DNA from: Alphaproteobacteria bacterium
Lineage (GTDB): Bacteria; Pseudomonadota; Alphaproteobacteria; Rickettsiales; JADKJE01
Length of the DNA: 64,000 nucleotides
Reading direction: 5' to 3'
Assembly: GCA_016722515.1 (NCBI GenBank)
Contig: JADKJE010000003.1
Coordinates: forward strand, 186,001 to 250,000
Positions 7,251-17,113 of the stretch are shown here, in pieces (the stretch's first letter is position 1; each line of letters begins with the position of its first letter). The translations under genes were made by a program, and so were the position numbers. The notes beneath the pieces were generated by a model, which had not been told where the DNA came from, ran no database searches, and worked only from the letters and a program-made list of their open reading frames with translations.

Positions 7251-10200
7251 ATGTTAGATGGCATTTTTGAATGCATACGTAATTTTAAGTTACCAGATGA
7301 TTTGGTAACAGATTTTGATTGTAACCCAGGAGTTAAGGAAGATCAGCTTGCCAAAGCATTCAAGCATACTTTGATGTCCATGAAAAATAATGCCAATAAC
7401 ATTAAGAACAATATAAAAAAAGGTATGTATGAATCCGATGCAGAAAAATTGGAAATTATAAAGCAATTGTACGGTAATTACATTTTTAATATTGAAGATA
7501 GGATGAGTCGTTATTTTGAAAGTAAGAATGTTAATTATACAGTGGAGAAAGTGCGCATAATAAGGGAAAAATTGTATCCGCAATGGCTGGTTGACCTATA
7601 TAACTTGATTGAAACAGAAAGTGATGAAAAAGCAAGATCATACGAAGAGAAGATTGGGAAGCTTATAGAATTATTTAGTATTAAAGCATGTAAGAATAGC
7701 AATATAGAATTAAAATTACTTGAGCAAACGCAAAAAGAATTAGAATCGGCAAAAGCGAAAATTGAAGAATATAAGTCCTCGCGTGAGGTAAAAACGAGTG
7801 TTGAAATTGCTAATTCAATCAGAACTACGATCATGGAAAAAAGTTTGTTTACTAATCCATGTAGAATCGTACATAAAAAGATAAATTCAGGAAAAAATTT
7901 TAATAAAGATTCTTTTATAAAAATGTCTCTGGATGACTTTAATCAATTGATAGATGAAACAAAAAAAATCCTAAACAATGAAGCGAGAGAGAATCAAAAG
8001 AAGCGTGATATTTTAACGTCCCTATTACAGATCAAGACTGACGAGAATCGAAGTGGGAATGAACATAATTCGTCAAATGACACGTCGAGTAATAGTGAAC
8101 AAGAAGAATTCCCAAGGGCATTAGAAGAAAGTAAAATAGAAAATAAAGGTGATGTTTGGGCAACTGACCACGGTATCAATACTCAGCTTGTATCGTTGTT
8201 GGGTAGCAGTACCCATGTGATTGATCCAGCATCGTTTTCGATTCGTACACCACTCTCTACAGAGGATAAAGAGGCTAGGGATGGTTTAGTGATTCTGCAA
8301 GGTGCTTTAGTAAATTGTATAATGCTGGATAATGAACGTAAATCGATACAAAATATAGAAGATGGTGACCGCCTTAAAAAACCTATTGTTATGGTTATTA
8401 ACACTGCTTCTGCCAAAGCCAAGTCGAAACTAGATGCAACTGCAAAAGGTGGGGCGCATTGGGTAACCTGTGTGATATTACCACGAGACTATCATCCAAC
8501 GAATGGAGAGCCTTTAAATAATGACATGGAGCAGGTTTTTTTTATTGATTCGCTGAATGATTGTACCATCACGAAAGGCATGATGGGTGTGTTCGATAAC
8601 TTATATGTTGATGGCAGAGATAGTTCTTTAATCAATCCAGAATATCAAAAAAATCCCAATATTAAACAACAGGAAGGCGGTTCTGATTGTGGTTGGTGGG
8701 CAACGTATAATGCCATTTCTGTCGTTTCAACAGGAAGCAGTCGTTATATGGAGCGTTTTTCACAACCGAGCCGCGAGCCAGCAAAAAAAATGCGGGAACT
8801 GATGCCTGATTTATCTATCGAAGCACCGCTGAGCAAAGAGCCGCCAAGGAAGAGGGAGCCGTCTAAGGCTCGTACAAAAGAAGGAAAGAAAGAAGGAAAG
8901 AAAGAAAAAAAGAATCTGGGAAAAAAGGAAATCAATAACCGGGTAACGAAGCACACAGCGAAAGAGCCATTACACGCAACAGATAGAATAATCCTACCGC
9001 AGAGAATGCATCACCAAGTGAAGGCCTATATTGAATCGTTTAGCAATAAAAATCTGACTTCTGAGGGCTATCATGCAAAGGTCGAATCTTATATTCAACT
9101 GCAGAGTGTGTCTAGAGCTGCTACATTATCGGATATAAAGGAGATAAAGGATCCTGATTTAGAATCATTGTTTGGTGAACTTCAAAGTCATAATAATAGT
9201 GGGCCTGTCGTTAGCGAATTATTGACACCTGAACAAAAAGATTACATTAAAGCGGCAATCACGGATCACTATGTTCTTGCGATGGAATCCGTATCTAAGG
9301 GGATATTAGAGATTATTGAAAGTAATCCTCATTTATTTGTGGATAAGCGATTTATTGATTGGTTATCTCGTTGTAAAGCAGAAAAAGTTTTTGACTTAAA
9401 AGACCCAGCGGTGCCTTGGAAAGATTTAGTTTCTTCCGCTGATCAAAAAAAAATAAGAGAACTTCGAAGTGAGTCTATTTATAAGAAATTAAAAACATAT
9501 CATAGAAAGAGAGTCCTTGATACGTCTCTACTTAAGGCTATGGTATTGGGGCCCGAGAGTCGATTTCAAAAATTAGCAACGACTGAGACATTATGTGCGG
9601 CAGGAATAGGAAATAATGGAAATGTAATTAACGGGTTAAATGGTTTTATTGATGAGTGCAATAAGGTTAGTCTCAACGATAAGCAGCTTCTTTCTGTAAG
9701 TATATTTATTAAAAAACTAAACAAATTTAAGACGCTATTAAAAGTTAACGAACCGCTTCAAAGTGCGTTCACTAACTATAGTGACGGTGAAGTCAAAGAA
9801 TCCATTTTTAAGCAGACAATACAGACTATTTTCACACATCAGGAAACGTTGCGCCTACCAATAGAGCATATAGAGAATAAATGGAGAAAACTCAAAGTTA
9901 TTTATAGGGCATTGGAACCAGATTTACAGAACTATGCTACTAGCAACGCAAAGGATCTTTTCCGCACCCGCGAGATATCATTACAGGGGAAATGGGATTC
10001 CATTCATATAGGAAAGAGTGAGCTGTTACTGACAGAATTTAAGAAAACTGTCAGTGATTTTCAAGCATTATTGAAAGAAGCCCCTAATTTGAATGTGATG
10101 TTTTATGCGTTGTCGAAAGATCCCGTGCAGTTTTCTGCATTTATGGATAAATTAGAAAAAAAATCTGTTCTTAATAATGTAAATGAATTGTGTAATAAAG

Positions 10201-13200
10201 AATTTCATACACAAGATAAAAATAGCATTATTGATGAAATTGAACATATTGATCATAATAATATGATATTGTGTTTAATGAAAATGAAGAAAAGTTATAA
10301 CAAATTATATGAAGAATCAAAGAAAAAAATTCAACAGCATTTTAGAAATGGGTTTGTTATATTATGTGAACCGCTCTCTCATTGCCTAAATGGATCTGAG
10401 AAAAAGGCATTTCAATACATATATGGAGGGGTGGCGACTGAGTTAGCAAAGAGTTTTTTAAACAGCTATTTTAATAAAAATAAATCCTACTACCAGAAAA
10501 AAGCAAAAGACAGTATTAAGGATGATGAGGTTAACGATTTTTTTAAAAATCAAAAAAATTGTGAAGAATATAAACCTGAATTATCATATATGGAAAAGAG
10601 GAAAGCAAAGAAAAAAGAATTGAAAAGCACATCTGATAAAGAGAAAATAAATGAAAAAATAGAGGTCCTCCATAGAAGTGAATGTGAATCTGGGATAGGT
10701 CTTCGGCTTTTAGAAGCGTTAGCTCAATTAGCTACCGCCAAGACTAAGGACGAGAGGAAGAGGGCCCTTAAATCGGTGGTTCCCTCAAAATTAAGGCGCG
10801 ACGAGCGAATCAAAAATTTTTTTTTAGAGAATGTAAAAGATGATGAATTAGATAGAATGGGTCAAATTAAAGCCTTGTGTAACAAGGCGTGGGCCAATAG
10901 CGATAGGAATATTTCAGTTTATTCAGATGATATTCGTCGTGAATTTATTCATGGTGTATATAAAATTTATGACGAAGAGTGGTTAGATAGAACAAAAATA
11001 GGAAATATATTATTGGATGCAACGGGAGCAGGAATAAATGAACTGTATATTAAAGAATACGCAGGTCAATGGTTTAAGAAAATTGATGTCCAGGATGTCC
11101 CGGATAAAAACGGTAAAAAGCCCTATGTCATGAGTGGCAAGGAATATTACGAAGGTATTAAATTATGGGTCAATAACTTGCATAAATTATCTGAATTTTA
11201 TAGTTATAGAGTTATTGTTATTTTTCTTGATGAAGCCAAATTACTGTTATCTGATAAAGATAAGATTGATATTAATGATAAAAATAAGAGATTTAATGTT
11301 TTATTTAGTACGTTTAGTGAGGATATCGATAAATTTGTAAGTGAAGACAAACGGAACGAAAGTGAATTTTCACAGAAATTAAAACTTGAACCCTTTATGA
11401 ATAAGAGAGTGCATGAACCTAAGAAGAGTGCCCTCGATGAATTAATAACTAAACTACCAAAGGTTCAATTAGCCGTTTCTAATGGCGCGATAATGCGAGA
11501 GATTGTTAAGGGTAATTGGCTAGAAAATAATGAGATAAACGAGATACGACGATTTTTAAAGTATGAAGTTGATGAATTGGTTAAAGACCTGGTGAGTAAG
11601 GTTGCGAGCTTGGAAAAACCTGATCATTTGAAGCATGATCAGGATTTTTTTGAAGTTAAAAAGAAATTTTGGGAGAGCTTGGTTGATAAGAATGAGTGCG
11701 ATGACGAAACATGCCTGGTGCTTGCCAATATTCTTAGGAAGAATAACGATGATACAGGTGCAAGGGATCAATTATCACCCAGCATAATACAATTGTTTTC
11801 AAATGAGCATGAAACGGGCATCAATGCGGCCATTCATGCGGCTTATCCTGAGGCTGCTCACCAGGTTTTGAGCCAATTACTAAGAAATGAGGTACAGACA
11901 AACATTAACCGTCTCATTCAAGATCAAATCCAAGGTATTGTCGAAAACGCCCATCAAGCACAACAGCCAAGGCTGCAAACAATAGATGACTGTAAACGCT
12001 ATATACTTAATCCATCAGCCGAAAACTCCGTATTGTTAATGACAATGCACCAAAACCACCTGGAAGAGATAAGAAGCGCGTTTGATCAACTTGATGCTGG
12101 TCTTAATAATAATCCATTTATGATTGGTCCTAACCAGCTACAAGAATTACAGCAACTAGCGGATCACATAATACAGAATAATTTAGACGTCAATGAGATA
12201 GAAAATGCTCTTGGTAATTACCATAAAACTATCGGTCAATTGATCCAAAGCCATGGGCAACAAAAGGTGGTTGATGCTAATGGCGTTGTTGCCAATAACT
12301 TAGGGATATATAACACACCTAAAATCATTCAAGCAGCACGGATACAACAGTACCAAATTGATAAGACTAGAAGAGAAGAAATTAAGGAGAAAATACTTCA
12401 CCCAACACCAGAGAATGTTGAGGTAATTCGTCAGGCACTAACTTCTGATCAGGGTAAGAAGTCAACGAGAGTAGCCTTTGCAGAGATAGTTAGCGATTTA
12501 GAGACAAAATTTAATGTTAATAGTGATGAATTAGGAATAATCGCGAACCGCGGGCGAGCGATTACTGAAGACGCAGTAGTAGTCAACTTGATGCAAGCGC
12601 TGACGCAGTATAGCAATGCTGTTGGTAACGCAATTCAAGCCTCTAGTTCGACCCATAACGTGATACAAAGTGACGCTGATGCGCGGGAGCATGTGGACAG
12701 GGAGTATCGTTCAAATACCGTTAGAGACGGGGCAAATGCCTATGTATTACATGGGCTGGAACGCAACAATGGTTATTTAGAAGAACCCCAGATCATCGAA
12801 AATAACATACACGGTGCTGAGGGGCATGTAGCAAATCCAGTGGCTCCACAACCCGTGATCATGAATCCAATAATTCCCCAACATCCACTTAATCAGAATG
12901 CGCCGCAGCCTCATGCCAATCAAATTAAGCCCAAACCAGGACGTCACAAAAAAATCCAAGAGGGGCATAATAAAACCGAGGTTGCGAAATCTTCAAACCA
13001 CGCTCAATCCAAAGCTCAACCTCAAGCTTCAGCCACGGCTGCGAGCACCACCCCCATGAGCGAACCCAAACCTGCTTCATGGTCGCTGGCGGCTAAAGTA
13101 GTTGCGTTTTCAGAATGGGGATTCGCCGCGGGGGCGTTATTGATTGGAAGTTTCTTTGTGGCTCCAGTAATACCTGTGATGGCCGCAGCCGTAGGCCTGA

Positions 13201-13451
13201 TGCTGCCTGCGGTTACGCCTATTCTTATAGGCGTCTTAGGTGCCGCACTGGCAGCTGGAATTTTTGGAGTGAAGTGTCATTCCAATCATAGCGAACAAAC
13301 GAAATCCAATAAAGCTGCGTTTGAAGCCCAGTCGCAGGCCAACATGGAGAAAAACTCAATGAAGGCATCCCCTGAAATGGCTAAAAAGTTAAAAGATAAT
13401 CTTGCTAAGAATGTAAACGTTTCATCCAAAAATAATGCTCGTTTCCTTTAA
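7251..13451 (+). CDS. Giant protein with Ulp1-like (CE clan, C48-type) cysteine protease domain and C-terminal membrane hairpin
   Basis: The protein has 2066 residues. Around residues 400-485 it shows a CE-clan catalytic pattern: H403 in HWVTCVIL, D433 in FFIDSLND, Q474 and C480 in QEGGSDCGWW. The Q-to-C spacing of six residues is as in Ulp1/SENP enzymes. Bacterial members of this clan are secreted deubiquitinases, deSUMOylases or acetyltransferases acting in host cells. A Lys-rich linker follows (about 535-570), then about 1300 residues of charged, helical sequence without a recognised domain. Near 1946-2008 lie two long hydrophobic segments, typical of effectors that insert into host membranes. 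No signal peptide is seen. AT-rich codon use fits acquired or fast-evolving DNA. The start ATG has no clear ribosome site. Catalytic type is well supported; substrate is unknown. Confidence 0.8.
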   Translation: MLDGIFECIRNFKLPDDLVTDFDCNPGVKEDQLAKAFKHTLMSMKNNANNIKNNIKKGMYESDAEKLEIIKQLYGNYIFNIEDRMSRYFESKNVNYTVEKVRIIREKLYPQWLVDLYNLIETESDEKARSYEEKIGKLIELFSIKACKNSNIELKLLEQTQKELESAKAKIEEYKSSREVKTSVEIANSIRTTIMEKSLFTNPCRIVHKKINSGKNFNKDSFIKMSLDDFNQLIDETKKILNNEARENQKKRDILTSLLQIKTDENRSGNEHNSSNDTSSNSEQEEFPRALEESKIENKGDVWATDHGINTQLVSLLGSSTHVIDPASFSIRTPLSTEDKEARDGLVILQGALVNCIMLDNERKSIQNIEDGDRLKKPIVMVINTASAKAKSKLDATAKGGAHWVTCVILPRDYHPTNGEPLNNDMEQVFFIDSLNDCTITKGMMGVFDNLYVDGRDSSLINPEYQKNPNIKQQEGGSDCGWWATYNAISVVSTGSSRYMERFSQPSREPAKKMRELMPDLSIEAPLSKEPPRKREPSKARTKEGKKEGKKEKKNLGKKEINNRVTKHTAKEPLHATDRIILPQRMHHQVKAYIESFSNKNLTSEGYHAKVESYIQLQSVSRAATLSDIKEIKDPDLESLFGELQSHNNSGPVVSELLTPEQKDYIKAAITDHYVLAMESVSKGILEIIESNPHLFVDKRFIDWLSRCKAEKVFDLKDPAVPWKDLVSSADQKKIRELRSESIYKKLKTYHRKRVLDTSLLKAMVLGPESRFQKLATTETLCAAGIGNNGNVINGLNGFIDECNKVSLNDKQLLSVSIFIKKLNKFKTLLKVNEPLQSAFTNYSDGEVKESIFKQTIQTIFTHQETLRLPIEHIENKWRKLKVIYRALEPDLQNYATSNAKDLFRTREISLQGKWDSIHIGKSELLLTEFKKTVSDFQALLKEAPNLNVMFYALSKDPVQFSAFMDKLEKKSVLNNVNELCNKEFHTQDKNSIIDEIEHIDHNNMILCLMKMKKSYNKLYEESKKKIQQHFRNGFVILCEPLSHCLNGSEKKAFQYIYGGVATELAKSFLNSYFNKNKSYYQKKAKDSIKDDEVNDFFKNQKNCEEYKPELSYMEKRKAKKKELKSTSDKEKINEKIEVLHRSECESGIGLRLLEALAQLATAKTKDERKRALKSVVPSKLRRDERIKNFFLENVKDDELDRMGQIKALCNKAWANSDRNISVYSDDIRREFIHGVYKIYDEEWLDRTKIGNILLDATGAGINELYIKEYAGQWFKKIDVQDVPDKNGKKPYVMSGKEYYEGIKLWVNNLHKLSEFYSYRVIVIFLDEAKLLLSDKDKIDINDKNKRFNVLFSTFSEDIDKFVSEDKRNESEFSQKLKLEPFMNKRVHEPKKSALDELITKLPKVQLAVSNGAIMREIVKGNWLENNEINEIRRFLKYEVDELVKDLVSKVASLEKPDHLKHDQDFFEVKKKFWESLVDKNECDDETCLVLANILRKNNDDTGARDQLSPSIIQLFSNEHETGINAAIHAAYPEAAHQVLSQLLRNEVQTNINRLIQDQIQGIVENAHQAQQPRLQTIDDCKRYILNPSAENSVLLMTMHQNHLEEIRSAFDQLDAGLNNNPFMIGPNQLQELQQLADHIIQNNLDVNEIENALGNYHKTIGQLIQSHGQQKVVDANGVVANNLGIYNTPKIIQAARIQQYQIDKTRREEIKEKILHPTPENVEVIRQALTSDQGKKSTRVAFAEIVSDLETKFNVNSDELGIIANRGRAITEDAVVVNLMQALTQYSNAVGNAIQASSSTHNVIQSDADAREHVDREYRSNTVRDGANAYVLHGLERNNGYLEEPQIIENNIHGAEGHVANPVAPQPVIMNPIIPQHPLNQNAPQPHANQIKPKPGRHKKIQEGHNKTEVAKSSNHAQSKAQPQASATAASTTPMSEPKPASWSLAAKVVAFSEWGFAAGALLIGSFFVAPVIPVMAAAVGLMLPAVTPILIGVLGAALAAGIFGVKCHSNHSEQTKSNKAAFEAQSQANMEKNSMKASPEMAKKLKDNLAKNVNVSSKNNARFL

Positions 13452-13483
13452 TATGGAAGGCAATAAGCACGTGCCACAATTCG

Positions 13484-14227
13484 TTATTCCCTACCCACCA
13501 ATGCCCGAATCATTCCTCTGAGTGTCCGCACCTCTTGCGAACTAAAATCGGCTCGTGTCAGCATCGTTCGAATGTTGCGCACCATCGACGGTTTGAGAGC
13601 TGTTGTGGGAAAGAAGCCTTTGGTATCCAGGCTGGTTTCGAGATGTTCGAATAAGCCCTCAATCTCATGCTTGCTGGCAAGCTCCTGTTTATGGATGCTC
13701 ACAGGGATAGTGCCATGGGCGGCAACAAACCATTCATAGGCACAAATCACGACTGCCTGGGCTAGGTTCATTGAGGCATAAGTGGCATCTACCGGGATAA
13801 CCACTAATGCATTGGCAAAGGTGAGAGGATCGTTTTCCAAGCCGGTACGTTCGGCGCCAAACATGATGGCGCTTTGCAGCCCTTGCAGATGATACTGAAC
13901 AATTTCGGCAGCAGCTTGGCGCGGGGTTAAAACGGGTATCGCGGCATTGCGGCTACGTGAGGTTGTCGCATAAACACGATGGCAATCGGCGATAGCCTCT
14001 TGAAAACGATGATGAACCGTGGCGTTTTCGATAATATCCCCCGCATGGCTGGCCATGATTTTAGCTTTTTCGTTAGGCCAACCATCACGTGGTGAAATCA
14101 GGCGCAATTGTTTCATGCCAAAATTGCCCATTGCTCGAGCTGTTGCACCAATGTTTTCACCCATCTGCGGTTGATCAAGAATGATGATAGGTGAAGTGGA
14201 TGTAGGGGCGGTAAGGGGCGTATCCAT
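13484..14227 (-). CDS. trmJ: tRNA (cytidine/uridine-2'-O-)-methyltransferase, TrmJ/SpoU family
   Basis: TrmJ methylates the ribose 2'-O of position 32 in tRNA anticodon loops using SAM. The 247 residues carry SPOUT-knot motifs: PQMGENIGATARAMGNFG (about 21-38), SRSRN, MFGAERTGLEN and VVIPVDATYASMNLAQAVVICAYE near the knot. A helical C-terminal extension fits dimerisation as in TrmJ. Its ATG overlaps the cimA stop by one base (TAATG), so the two genes are probably translationally coupled. The family also includes rRNA methyltransferases, but the order and length fit TrmJ best. Confidence 0.88.
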   Translation of the reverse strand: MDTPLTAPTSTSPIIILDQPQMGENIGATARAMGNFGMKQLRLISPRDGWPNEKAKIMASHAGDIIENATVHHRFQEAIADCHRVYATTSRSRNAAIPVLTPRQAAAEIVQYHLQGLQSAIMFGAERTGLENDPLTFANALVVIPVDATYASMNLAQAVVICAYEWFVAAHGTIPVSIHKQELASKHEIEGLFEHLETSLDTKGFFPTTALKPSMVRNIRTMLTRADFSSQEVRTLRGMIRALVGRE

Positions 14228-15831
14228 TAGATTGTCACACCTGATTCTAACAAATGATAGGTGATGCTATCATGCAGGGCATGATATGACGCATCAATGA
14301 TATTGGTTGAGACACCAACCGTTGACCAGCGATTGCCTATGGTATCTGCCGATTCGATCAAGACGCGAGTGATCGCCTCTGTCCCTTGTTCGGATGAAAC
14401 AATCCTTACTTTATAATCGACTAGCTTGAATTCTTTGAGCGCTGGATAGATGTGTGCCAGTACCTTTCGAAGTGCGAGGTCAAGCGCGTTGACAGGGCCG
14501 TTGCCTTCAGCAACGCTCATGAGTTGTTGGTCGCCGATATGGAGTTTAACGGTAGCTTCCGATACGGTTACCAGCTCCTCGCGCGCATTCCATCGCCGTT
14601 CATCAATCACACGGAAACTATCCAGTCGAAAATACAGAGGCACAACACTCAACCAACGCATGGCCAATAGTGCAAATGAAGCATCGGCGCTGTCATAAGC
14701 ATAGCCTTTGCTTTCGCGGTCTTTGACGTCGCTTACTAAGCGCATAATGGAATCTTCGTCTTTAGGAATGGCAATGCCGATTTCCTGCAGGCGAGCTAGA
14801 ATATTGGATTTGCCAGATTGATCCGAAACCAAAATATGCCGTTGATTGCCCACCAAGGTCGGATCAATATGTTCATAGCTTTTAGGGTTTTTTATCACGG
14901 CCGATACATGAAGCCCACCTTTATGTGCAAATGCGGCTGAACCCACATAGGCCTTGAATGGATCAGGGTTGCGATTTAACCGCTCATCCAAAAAACGTGA
15001 TAAGCGGGTGAGGTGCTTTAAACCTTCGTTGCTTATACCTACATCATATCCCATTTTTAACATCAGGTTTGGAATGATACTTACTAAATTGGCGTTGCCA
15101 CAACGCTCACCCAATCCATTGATGGTGCCCTGGACCTGGCGTGCACCTGCGCGGACAGCGGCCAGTGAATTAGCCACTGCGTTTTCGGTATCATTATGAC
15201 AATGAATACCAAGATGGCTTCCAGGAATCACGCAGGTAATAGCCGAAACAATAGTAAAAATCTCATCTGGCAAAGTACCGCCATTGGTATCGCACAGCAC
15301 AATCCAGCGTGCGCCGGATTCATAAGCGGCTTTAATACAGGCTAGGGCAACGTCTGGATTTGATTTATAGCCGTCGAAAAAATGTTCTGCATCAAACAGT
15401 GATTCGCATTTTGCGGCAACCACATGGGCAATGCTCTCACGGATCATGGCTAGATTGACATCAAGTGTGGTATTGAGTGCAGAGGCGATATGAAAATCCC
15501 AGCATTTGCCAACCAGTGTAATGGTGGTAGCGCCACTGTTAATCAAGGCATTGAGGCCTGGGTCGTTGGCGGTGCTGGTGGAAGGTCTGCGTGTCATGCC
15601 AAAAGCAGCAATTTTGGCGTGTTTGCAACGGGGGGGCTTGGCAAAGAAAGCGTCATCGGTAGGGTTAGCACCTGGCCAACCGCCTTCAATGTAATCAATG
15701 CCTAATTTATCCAATTGGCTGGCAATGTCTTCTTTGTCGGTACTGGTAAAATCAACCCCATGGGTTTGTGCGCCATCGCGCAGAGTGCTGTCATAGATAT
15801 AAACCCGTTCTGTAGTAGGTTGATGTGCCAT
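14227..15831 (-). CDS. cimA: (R)-citramalate synthase
   Basis: CimA condenses pyruvate and acetyl-CoA to citramalate, a threonine-independent entry to isoleucine synthesis. The 534 residues begin with the DRE-TIM metallolyase signature DSTLRDGAQ (D14, R18, D19). They also have the metal-binding GIHCHNDTENAVANSLAAVRAG, the INGLGERCGN motif, and AFAHKGGLHVSAVIKNP typical of the CimA type rather than LeuA. A LeuA-like allosteric domain occupies about 400-534. ilvE lies elsewhere in the window (60972-61856), so branched-chain amino acid synthesis appears at least partly retained. It leads a two-gene unit with trmJ. Confidence 0.93.
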   Translation of the reverse strand: MAHQPTTERVYIYDSTLRDGAQTHGVDFTSTDKEDIASQLDKLGIDYIEGGWPGANPTDDAFFAKPPRCKHAKIAAFGMTRRPSTSTANDPGLNALINSGATTITLVGKCWDFHIASALNTTLDVNLAMIRESIAHVVAAKCESLFDAEHFFDGYKSNPDVALACIKAAYESGARWIVLCDTNGGTLPDEIFTIVSAITCVIPGSHLGIHCHNDTENAVANSLAAVRAGARQVQGTINGLGERCGNANLVSIIPNLMLKMGYDVGISNEGLKHLTRLSRFLDERLNRNPDPFKAYVGSAAFAHKGGLHVSAVIKNPKSYEHIDPTLVGNQRHILVSDQSGKSNILARLQEIGIAIPKDEDSIMRLVSDVKDRESKGYAYDSADASFALLAMRWLSVVPLYFRLDSFRVIDERRWNAREELVTVSEATVKLHIGDQQLMSVAEGNGPVNALDLALRKVLAHIYPALKEFKLVDYKVRIVSSEQGTEAITRVLIESADTIGNRWSTVGVSTNIIDASYHALHDSITYHLLESGVTI

Positions 15832-16025
15832 ACTGACTACCTAAATTACCAAAAACATGACCTTTATTTTTTTTCGTTACCCAATGTTAAGCTCGCATTT
15901 TATTGAGTAACATTCTGATTTTAAACGAATAAAATCGATAAATCCAGACGCAAAATAAATTTGCATTGTCGCAATCTTATCACGTATCCTTTATGAAGGC
16001 TACAAAGGAATATAGGGGAGGATAC

Positions 16026-16535
16026 ATGGTTTTAACATATGATGATAAACCAATAGAGCTCTTATCATTGCATGATATTGAGGAAGAGCGCGAACGGATT
16101 CAAGGTCTTTACCGGGCTGTTGTATTACAGGCGATTATTGATGCCACTTACCGCAGGGCACTTGAGAAGCATTGTCCATTGCCTAAAAAACGCAGGCATC
16201 AGGAATTAAAAGAGGCCAAGATAGAAGCCATTCACTGGCTTAATCCGCACAATGAGGATTTTCAAGCGGTATGCCATATGGCTGATTTATCACCGAAGCA
16301 TGTTTATTTTTTTGCCACGCAAATGATCCGCGAAGCAAATAGCCGTAAGAAGCTGGAAAAAGAGCAGAAGCTTACCAAATGGTTACTCGACCGTACGTTA
16401 GACCATGTGGATAGGAAATTATTCCAGGAAGTAGAAAAGCAGCATGAATTAGTGTCCATCGTGCGAGAGAATCGGCGCAAATCCAAGGACGTGCGTGAAG
16501 CTACTATTCTGCCGTTTAAACGCAAGATTGGGTGA
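16026..16535 (+). CDS. Hypothetical protein of alphaproteobacterial phage/GTA-neighbour type, 169 residues
   Basis: The start is set at ATG 16026, preceded by GGGGAGGA; an upstream TTG at 15966 is in frame but has no such site. The protein is highly charged and helical. A central stretch (EAIHWLNPHNEDFQAVCHMADLSPKHV) resembles a helix-turn-helix-like segment seen in small alphaproteobacterial proteins near prophage genes (WL..DFR.VC.LAGLDP..V). The C-terminal half is a Lys/Arg/Glu-rich helix. It overlaps the next gene by one base. A DNA-binding role is plausible but not shown. Confidence 0.65.
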   Translation: MVLTYDDKPIELLSLHDIEEERERIQGLYRAVVLQAIIDATYRRALEKHCPLPKKRRHQELKEAKIEAIHWLNPHNEDFQAVCHMADLSPKHVYFFATQMIREANSRKKLEKEQKLTKWLLDRTLDHVDRKLFQEVEKQHELVSIVRENRRKSKDVREATILPFKRKIG

Positions 16536-17062
16536 TGTTCTTTATGGATAAACGTAAGAAGAAAGCGGTGTTAAAATCCGCAAAGAGACGCGTTCGCCTT
16601 CGTGTACGGGTGGTACCAAAAGACACAGGCACGAGGGAGTTAATGGAAAAAAATAAGGCGGGGCTCACTTTGGATCCGTTGGATAGGCTTTATCGCAACG
16701 ATATGATTCCTTACGCCTCCTTTTTAGCGGGGGTAAAACTGCGGAAGCTGTATTACCGTGTTAACGGTGCTCCCCATGCCAGGGGGTATGACATGAGTTA
16801 CATCAGGGGCTACAACCCTGGGACACTTTCTGAGGAAGAGCAAATCCATTGCCGCAGGCTATATCAACAGGCATTTCAATGGCTGGAATATAGTAAAACG
16901 CGCAAGGAGGTGATGGATATTTGTGTGTTTGGCGTTAATCCTCCCCATGATAAAGAAACCGGGGATATCAAACCCTCAGCGATGGTTGACCGGCTCAAGG
17001 ATGGGCTCGATTTTTTATCCTCAAAATGGAAGTTAAAAAATACCAAATTAGAAAATTGTTAA
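16535..17062 (+). CDS. DUF6456-like small protein
   Basis: The gene starts at the ATG overlapping the previous stop (TGATG). An ATG at 16544 with GGGTGATG upstream is an alternative; a GTG at 16532 is also in frame. The very basic N-terminus (KRKKKAVLKSAKRRVRLRVR) is followed by LDPLDRLYRNDMIPYASFLAGVKLRKLYY. This resembles the start of DUF6456 domains (DPL.RL...G.I...Q..AG.R.R..Y). The C-terminal part (ICVFGVNPP, then AMVDRLKDGLDFLSSKW) also follows that domain's layout. DUF6456 proteins are common in alphaproteobacteria and probably bind DNA. I rate the family match as moderate. Confidence 0.6.
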   Translation: MFFMDKRKKKAVLKSAKRRVRLRVRVVPKDTGTRELMEKNKAGLTLDPLDRLYRNDMIPYASFLAGVKLRKLYYRVNGAPHARGYDMSYIRGYNPGTLSEEEQIHCRRLYQQAFQWLEYSKTRKEVMDICVFGVNPPHDKETGDIKPSAMVDRLKDGLDFLSSKWKLKNTKLENC

Positions 17063-17113
17063 TGGTTTTCATTTAGTCTTATTAAGACAATAGGTTAGAT
17101 AAGAGGGGTTATT

